From assembly GCA_964509765.1 (NCBI GenBank), contig CAZDYI010000020.1, positions 1-23,680 of the forward strand: a stretch of 23,680 bases of DNA, given 5' to 3'. The notes under the pieces are model-generated. The model had not been told where the DNA came from. It saw only the letters and a list, made by a program, of their open reading frames with translations, and ran no database searches. Of the stretch, positions 19,386-23,680 are shown piece after piece (within the stretch, counting starts at the first letter, position 1; every line of letters begins with the position of its first letter). Made by a program: the position numbers and the translations under genes. Origin of the DNA: CAZDYI01 sp964509765. GTDB lineage: Bacteria; Pseudomonadota; Gammaproteobacteria; Tethybacterales; Tethybacteraceae.

Positions 19386-21935
19386 TCAGCCTCCGTCGTC
19401 GAGCGCCCTCAGCTCGAACAGCAGCTCCTGCGCCTGCCTCGGGGTAAGTTCCTCGGGGTCGCTGTTGCGCAGCAGCTCAAGAGCGGCGTTTCTCGGAGGC
19501 TCCTTCGCGGCGGGCTGCGCGCCGAACAGCGCGCCCTGGCTGCCGTTGGCGGCGGACCCCGCCTCGAGGACCGCCAGGCGCTCCCTGGCAAGGGACAGGG
19601 CGTGGTCCGGGACGCCCGCCATCTTCGCGACCTGGATGCCGAAGCTGCGGCTCGATGCCCCCGGCTCTATCCTGTGGAGCATGATCACCTCCCCCTTGTG
19701 CTCGCCGACCGCGAGGTGCACGTTCCTGGCTGCGGGGTGCGCCTCGGCGAGCTCGGTCATTTCGAGGTAGTGCGTCGCGAGCAGCACGAGCGAGCCGTTG
19801 CGCTCGAGCAGGGTCTCGGCCGTCGCCCAGGCGAGCGACAGGCCGTCGAAGGTCGACGTCCCCCGCCCGATCTCGTCGAGGATGACCAGGCTGCGGCCGG
19901 TCGCCGACCTGATGATCGCTGCCGTCTCGGACATCTCGACCATGAAGGTCGACCTCCCCCCTGCCAAGTCGTCGCTCGACCCTATGCGGGTCATGATCGC
20001 GTCGATGTCGCCGACGGTCGCCTCGGCCGCGGGAACGGGCGCGCCGATGCGCGCAAGGAGCGCTATGAGCGCCACCTGCCGCATGTAGGTCGACTTGCCG
20101 CCCATGTTCGGGCCGGTGACGACCTCCATCCGGCAGCCGCGGTCGAGCGCGGTGTCGTTCGGGACGAAGTGGCCGACGGCCCGCTCGACGACGGGGTGCC
20201 TGCCGCCCCTGACCCGGACGACCGGGGCGTCGCCGTAGGACGGGCGCACCCAGCCGTCGTCGAGCAGGCCCGCCATGCAGGCCGCTACGTCCAGGTCGGC
20301 GAGGGCCTCGGCCAGCGAGCGCAGGCGCGGCGCGTGCGCGCCCAGGTCCCGGACCAGCCGCTCGTAGAGGGCCTTCTCCACCGCGAGCGCCTCTGCGTCA
20401 GCGTCGGCCGCCTCGCGCTCGAGCCGCTCGAGCTCGTCAGTCACGTAGCGCTCGGCGTGCTTGGTCGTCTGGCGCCTGCGAAAGCCCTCGGGCACATCCT
20501 GGCCGAGCGAGCGCGGGAGCTCGAGGTAGTAGCCGTGCACCCGGTTGCTGCCCACGCGCAGGGCTGCGATGCCGGTCCTCCTCCTCTCCCGCTCCTCTAT
20601 GTCCCTGAGGGCGTCCGTCGCGCCGCCCTGCAGGCCGCGCAGCCGGTCGAGCTCGGAGTCGCGGCCGTCTGCGATGACGCCGCCCTCGCGGACCTGGGCG
20701 GAGGGGTTCTCCGCAAGCGAAAACGCAAGCTCGTCCGCGACGTCGGAGTAGTCCGCGAACAGGGCCGCACACCGCTCCCTGACCGGGCCCTCCATCCCGC
20801 CGAGGTCCCCGGCGAGCCCCGGCATCGCCCCGAGCAGGTCGCGGACTGCGGCGAGCTCGCGGGGGCGCACCCGCTCGAGCAGCACCCTCGTCGTGACCCG
20901 CTCGAGGTCGCAGAACCCGCCGAGGACTGCCGCGACGCGGTCGCGGACCTCCGCAACGGCCTCGGCCGCGTCGAGGCGGGACTCGAGCTCGGACGAGTCG
21001 CGGAGCGGGTTGCGGATCCGGCTCGAGAGCAGCCTCGACCCCATCGGGGTGCGGCAGCGGTCGACCGCCGACAACAGCGTCGGCCCGCCCTCGATGGCGG
21101 GGGCCGTGAGCTCGAGGCCGCGGCGCGCCGCGGCGTCCAGAGCGACGAAGCCTGCGTCGTGCTCGGCGCCTACGCTCCACAGGTGGTCCAGCCTGCGGCA
21201 CTGCGTCTCCTCCGCGTAGCCGAGCAGCGCCATCGCGGCGCCGACGGCAAGCGGGCTGTCGTCGAGTCCGAAGCCGCGCAGGTCCCTCACGCCGAAGCGG
21301 TCGCACATCCTCGCGCGCGCGCTCGCCGGCTCGAAGTCCCAGGCCGGCAGGTGGCGGACCGCGGCCGAAACCCCGGCCGGGACAGGGGCGCCCTCGGCGA
21401 CCAGGACCTCAGCGGGCGAGAGCCGCGCGAAGCGGTCGGCGAGCGCGCCGGGAAGGCACTGCGCAGCGCGGAGCTCGCCGCGCGCGAGGTCCAGCCAGGC
21501 GTACCCGCAGGAGCCGCCGTCGGAGTGGACCGCCATCGCGACGCTGCTGTCGCGGTCCTCGAGCAGGGCGCTGTCGGTAAGCGTGCCGGGGGTCACCACC
21601 TGGGTGACCCTGCGCTCCATGATTCCCTTGCCCGCGACCTCGCCGACCTGGTCGCAGATCACGACCGACTCGCCGAGGCGGACGAGCCTCGATACGTACT
21701 GGTCGACGGAGTGCGCCGGGACGCCGGCCATCGGGATCGATCCAGTCGAGGTCCTGCGCGAGGTAAGCGTGAGGTCGAGCAGGGCCGCGACCTTGTTCGC
21801 GTCCGAGTAGAACAGCTCGTAGAAGTCCCCCATCCGGAACAGGAGGACCTTGTCCGGATGCTGCTCCTTGACCCCCTGGTACTGGCGGAACAGCGGCGTC
21901 TCGGGGGTGGCGCCCTTTTTCGCTCCCTTGGGCAC
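19386..21935 (-). CDS. mutS: DNA mismatch repair protein MutS
   Basis: Dimeric ATPase that recognises mismatched bases and recruits MutL. The 849 residues match E. coli MutS (853) over its length. The mismatch-reading Phe-x-Glu is F38-Y-E40 in GDFYELF. MAGVPAHSVDQYVSRLV, the connector and the lever helices follow. The ATPase has TGPNMGGKSTYMRQ (Walker A Lys at 614), GSSDDLAGGRSTFMVEM and LVILDEIGRGTSTFDG, then ATHYLEMTEL. The start is a GTG at 21935 whose G is shared with the TAG stop of the upstream gene, preceded by AAGGAA. Earlier in-frame starts are rejected because they lie within the upstream gene in another frame. The final GG after ALDD is the true end. Confidence 0.97.
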   Translation of the reverse strand: MPKGAKKGATPETPLFRQYQGVKEQHPDKVLLFRMGDFYELFYSDANKVAALLDLTLTSRRTSTGSIPMAGVPAHSVDQYVSRLVRLGESVVICDQVGEVAGKGIMERRVTQVVTPGTLTDSALLEDRDSSVAMAVHSDGGSCGYAWLDLARGELRAAQCLPGALADRFARLSPAEVLVAEGAPVPAGVSAAVRHLPAWDFEPASARARMCDRFGVRDLRGFGLDDSPLAVGAAMALLGYAEETQCRRLDHLWSVGAEHDAGFVALDAAARRGLELTAPAIEGGPTLLSAVDRCRTPMGSRLLSSRIRNPLRDSSELESRLDAAEAVAEVRDRVAAVLGGFCDLERVTTRVLLERVRPRELAAVRDLLGAMPGLAGDLGGMEGPVRERCAALFADYSDVADELAFSLAENPSAQVREGGVIADGRDSELDRLRGLQGGATDALRDIEERERRRTGIAALRVGSNRVHGYYLELPRSLGQDVPEGFRRRQTTKHAERYVTDELERLEREAADADAEALAVEKALYERLVRDLGAHAPRLRSLAEALADLDVAACMAGLLDDGWVRPSYGDAPVVRVRGGRHPVVERAVGHFVPNDTALDRGCRMEVVTGPNMGGKSTYMRQVALIALLARIGAPVPAAEATVGDIDAIMTRIGSSDDLAGGRSTFMVEMSETAAIIRSATGRSLVILDEIGRGTSTFDGLSLAWATAETLLERNGSLVLLATHYLEMTELAEAHPAARNVHLAVGEHKGEVIMLHRIEPGASSRSFGIQVAKMAGVPDHALSLARERLAVLEAGSAANGSQGALFGAQPAAKEPPRNAALELLRNSDPEELTPRQAQELLFELRALDDGG

Positions 21936-22735
21936 TATTCCTTGCCGTCGCGGCGCCGCACGGCCATCCGGGCGAGGGCCCCGACGATCCTCTCCGAGCC
22001 GAACAGGCACAGCTCGGACTTCTCGCCGAACGGGAGGTCCGCGTCGCCCTCGAGATCGTTGGTGAACCTGCCGCCGGCCTCGCGGACGAGGAGCATCCCC
22101 GCGGCGCAGTCCCAATAGTGGAGGTTGCCGCCGAGGCAGGCGTCGATGGCCCCGCGAGCGGAAAGGGCGAAGTCGAGCGCCGCCGAGCCGATGCGGCGGA
22201 AGCCGCTCGACTTGCGGCTCGCCTCGGCGAGGAAGGCCCAGCGCCAGTCCCTCGTCCCGGGGCGGCCGCAGGAGCCGACCAGGGCGTCGGCGAGCCTCCT
22301 GGTCCTGGAGACTCGGATGCGGCGGTCGTCGCAGTACGCGCCGCGGCCGCTCTCGGCGACGTAGAGGTCGTCGCGGCAGACGTCGAGGATGGCGCCCACG
22401 CGCGGCTGGCCGTCCCTGCACCACGCGAGGGAGACCGAGTAGCCCGGCACGCCGTGGACGAAGTTGGTGGTGCCGTCGATGGGGTCTAGGACCCAGCAGC
22501 TGTCCTGGTTTCCCGAGCTGCCGCGCTCCTCGGACAGGACCCCGTCCTTGGGGTAGCTCTCGGCGATCACCTCGAGCGCCGCCGCCTCGGCGGCGAGGTC
22601 GGCGTTGGTGACCAGGTCGCCCGGGCCCTTCTCGTCGACCTTGAGCATGCCCCGGTGGACGTCGAACCTCCTGATCTCGCGGCCGGCGGCCCTTACGGCC
22701 TCCACCGCGACGTTCATGCGCGCTGAGCGGGACAC
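21935..22735 (-). CDS. Inositol-monophosphatase family protein (SuhB-like)
   Basis: Magnesium-dependent sugar or inositol phosphatase family; E. coli SuhB is an inositol monophosphatase that also acts in rRNA antitermination. The 266 residues contain the metal-binding acid pair SEE (68-70), WVLDPIDGTTNF (81-92) and YWDCAAGMLLVREAGG (from 207), the family signatures. RRIGSAALDFALSARGAID matches the SuhB core. GTG at 22735 and ATG at 22717 are both possible starts; the ATG matches the E. coli N-terminus better, but neither has a strong ribosome binding site. Its stop codon is fused to the mutS start, so the two are cotranscribed. Which substrate it uses cannot be told from the sequence; CysQ is less likely. 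Confidence 0.88.
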   Translation of the reverse strand: MSRSARMNVAVEAVRAAGREIRRFDVHRGMLKVDEKGPGDLVTNADLAAEAAALEVIAESYPKDGVLSEERGSSGNQDSCWVLDPIDGTTNFVHGVPGYSVSLAWCRDGQPRVGAILDVCRDDLYVAESGRGAYCDDRRIRVSRTRRLADALVGSCGRPGTRDWRWAFLAEASRKSSGFRRIGSAALDFALSARGAIDACLGGNLHYWDCAAGMLLVREAGGRFTNDLEGDADLPFGEKSELCLFGSERIVGALARMAVRRRDGKE

Positions 22736-22741
22736 CGGCCG

Positions 22742-23680
22742 TCAGCCCTCCCCGGGATCGAGCGCGACCACGCCGTCGACAAGCTCCCTGCCCTCGATCA
22801 TCCTGTGGGCCCTGGCCGCGTCGCCGAAGGGCAGGACTGTGACGTCCGGAAGGCCGAGGCCGGACTCGGCCATGCCGAAGAACGCCTCGGCGGAAGCGAG
22901 CAGCTCCCGGCGTGTTGCGGCGTAGTCTCCGAGGGTCGGCCTGGTCGCGAACAGCGAGCCGCGGCGGGAGAGCTCGAGCATCTCGAACGGCGGGACCGGG
23001 CCCGAGGCGTTGCCGTAGCTGACGAGGCAGCCCCGGGGGGCGATCGCATCCAGGATCCCGGGCCAGGTCGCGGCGCCGACGGAGTCGAAGGCCACCGCGA
23101 CGCCGCCGGGACAGAGCTCGCGCACCCTCTCGCCGATGTCGTCGTACCCGGCCAGTGCGAGCGAGCACCCGCCCCTGAGGGCGGCGGAGGCCTTTTCCTC
23201 CGTTCCGGCCAGGCCGACGACCCTCGCGCCGAGGCGCGACAGCCACTGCGAGAGGATCGACCCGACCCCGCCCGCGGCCGCGGTAACGAGCACGTCCATG
23301 CCCGCCCTTATGGGCCATGTCCTGCAGGCGAGGTACTCGGCAGTGAGCCCCCTGAGCGTCAGGCCGCCGGCCAAGGCGGGATCGATCCTGTCCGGAAGCG
23401 GGATGAGCCTGTCCGCAGGGACGTTGCGGCGGGAAACGCAGCAGCCCGGGCCGGCGGTGCAGTACGCGACCGCGTCGCCCTCGGAGAAGCCCTCGACGCC
23501 CTTGCCGACCCTCTCGATCACGCCTGCGGCCTCGTTGCCCATTATCGCGGGCATCTCGAGCGGGTAGAGGCCGGTGCGCTGGTAGACGTCGATGAAGTTG
23601 ACCCCGCAGGAGTGGTTGACGACTGTGACCTCTCCCTTGCCGGGGCCCTTGAACGGCAGTATCGCATGCTCGAGCACTTC
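22742..23680 (-). CDS. NADPH:quinone oxidoreductase family, start beyond the right edge
   Basis: Zinc-free medium-chain dehydrogenase like E. coli Qor, which reduces quinones with NADPH. About 312 residues are present, ending in VVALDPGEG. GVNFIDVYQRTGLYPLEMPAIMG (read in two parts), GNEAAGVIERVGKGVEGF, LTLRGLTAEYL and the nucleotide-binding AAAGGVGS are typical. A GTG at 23677 is internal, because it aligns inside the Qor motif PEVL; the true start lies about 12-15 residues further, outside the window. It sits 6 bases upstream of the phosphatase gene in the same direction, suggesting one transcript through to mutS. Confidence 0.88.
   Translation of the reverse strand, partial: EVLEHAILPFKGPGKGEVTVVNHSCGVNFIDVYQRTGLYPLEMPAIMGNEAAGVIERVGKGVEGFSEGDAVAYCTAGPGCCVSRRNVPADRLIPLPDRIDPALAGGLTLRGLTAEYLACRTWPIRAGMDVLVTAAAGGVGSILSQWLSRLGARVVGLAGTEEKASAALRGGCSLALAGYDDIGERVRELCPGGVAVAFDSVGAATWPGILDAIAPRGCLVSYGNASGPVPPFEMLELSRRGSLFATRPTLGDYAATRRELLASAEAFFGMAESGLGLPDVTVLPFGDAARAHRMIEGRELVDGVVALDPGEG

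Noticed and set aside
21936..23318. N-terminal extension of MutS by more than 400 residues
   Set aside because: The extension overlaps the phosphatase and oxidoreductase genes out of frame and has low-complexity Arg/Gly composition typical of shadow frames in G/C-rich DNA.
1..23680. CRISPR arrays, insertion sequences and rRNA genes
   Set aside because: No regularly spaced repeats, transposase motifs or rRNA signatures were seen on either strand.

Overview
The window looks like the chromosome of a high-GC gammaproteobacterium. The strongest evidence is the gene order tRNA-Leu, tig, clpP, clpX, lon, hup, ppiD followed by a convergent fabI. From memory this matches the Pseudomonas aeruginosa PA1800-PA1806 order, with tRNAs inserted. 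I cannot name the species. Core genes are strongly G/C rich: one 60-base line in clpX (9001-9060) has 41 G/C. The middle of the window is clearly less so: one line at 16321-16380 has 25 G/C.

Layout. 1-1340: the 5' part of hemE on the minus strand, divergent from fabI. 1337-12366, all minus strand: a protein quality-control block. It reads, in transcription order, tRNA-Leu(TAG), tig (trigger factor), clpP, clpX, two tandem lon genes, hup, tRNA-Val(TAC), tRNA-Asp(GTC) and ppiD. It covers nascent-chain folding, unfolding and proteolysis, and periplasmic folding. 12363-14113: a CysB-like regulator and bioC. 14095-19385: an accessory island with an AbiEi/AbiEii toxin-antitoxin pair, a divergent small nuclease-like gene, cutA, and a duplicated module of unknown genes (a small 83-86 residue protein next to a 420-residue protein; the second copy keeps only the start of the large gene). 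19386-23680, minus strand: mutS, an inositol-monophosphatase family gene and a truncated quinone-oxidoreductase gene.

The most notable observation is the lon pair. The first gene keeps the Ser/Lys protease dyad, though in an altered motif. The second, starting one base after the first one's stop codon, keeps every ATPase motif but has lost both catalytic residues. This predicts a heat-shock-expressed, two-gene Lon system with one pseudo-protease subunit. The second most notable observation is the duplicated small/large gene module, whose two copies share an extended -10 promoter positioned so that transcription should begin at the start codon.

All family calls come from reading motifs by eye and from memory of family sequences; no database search was run.
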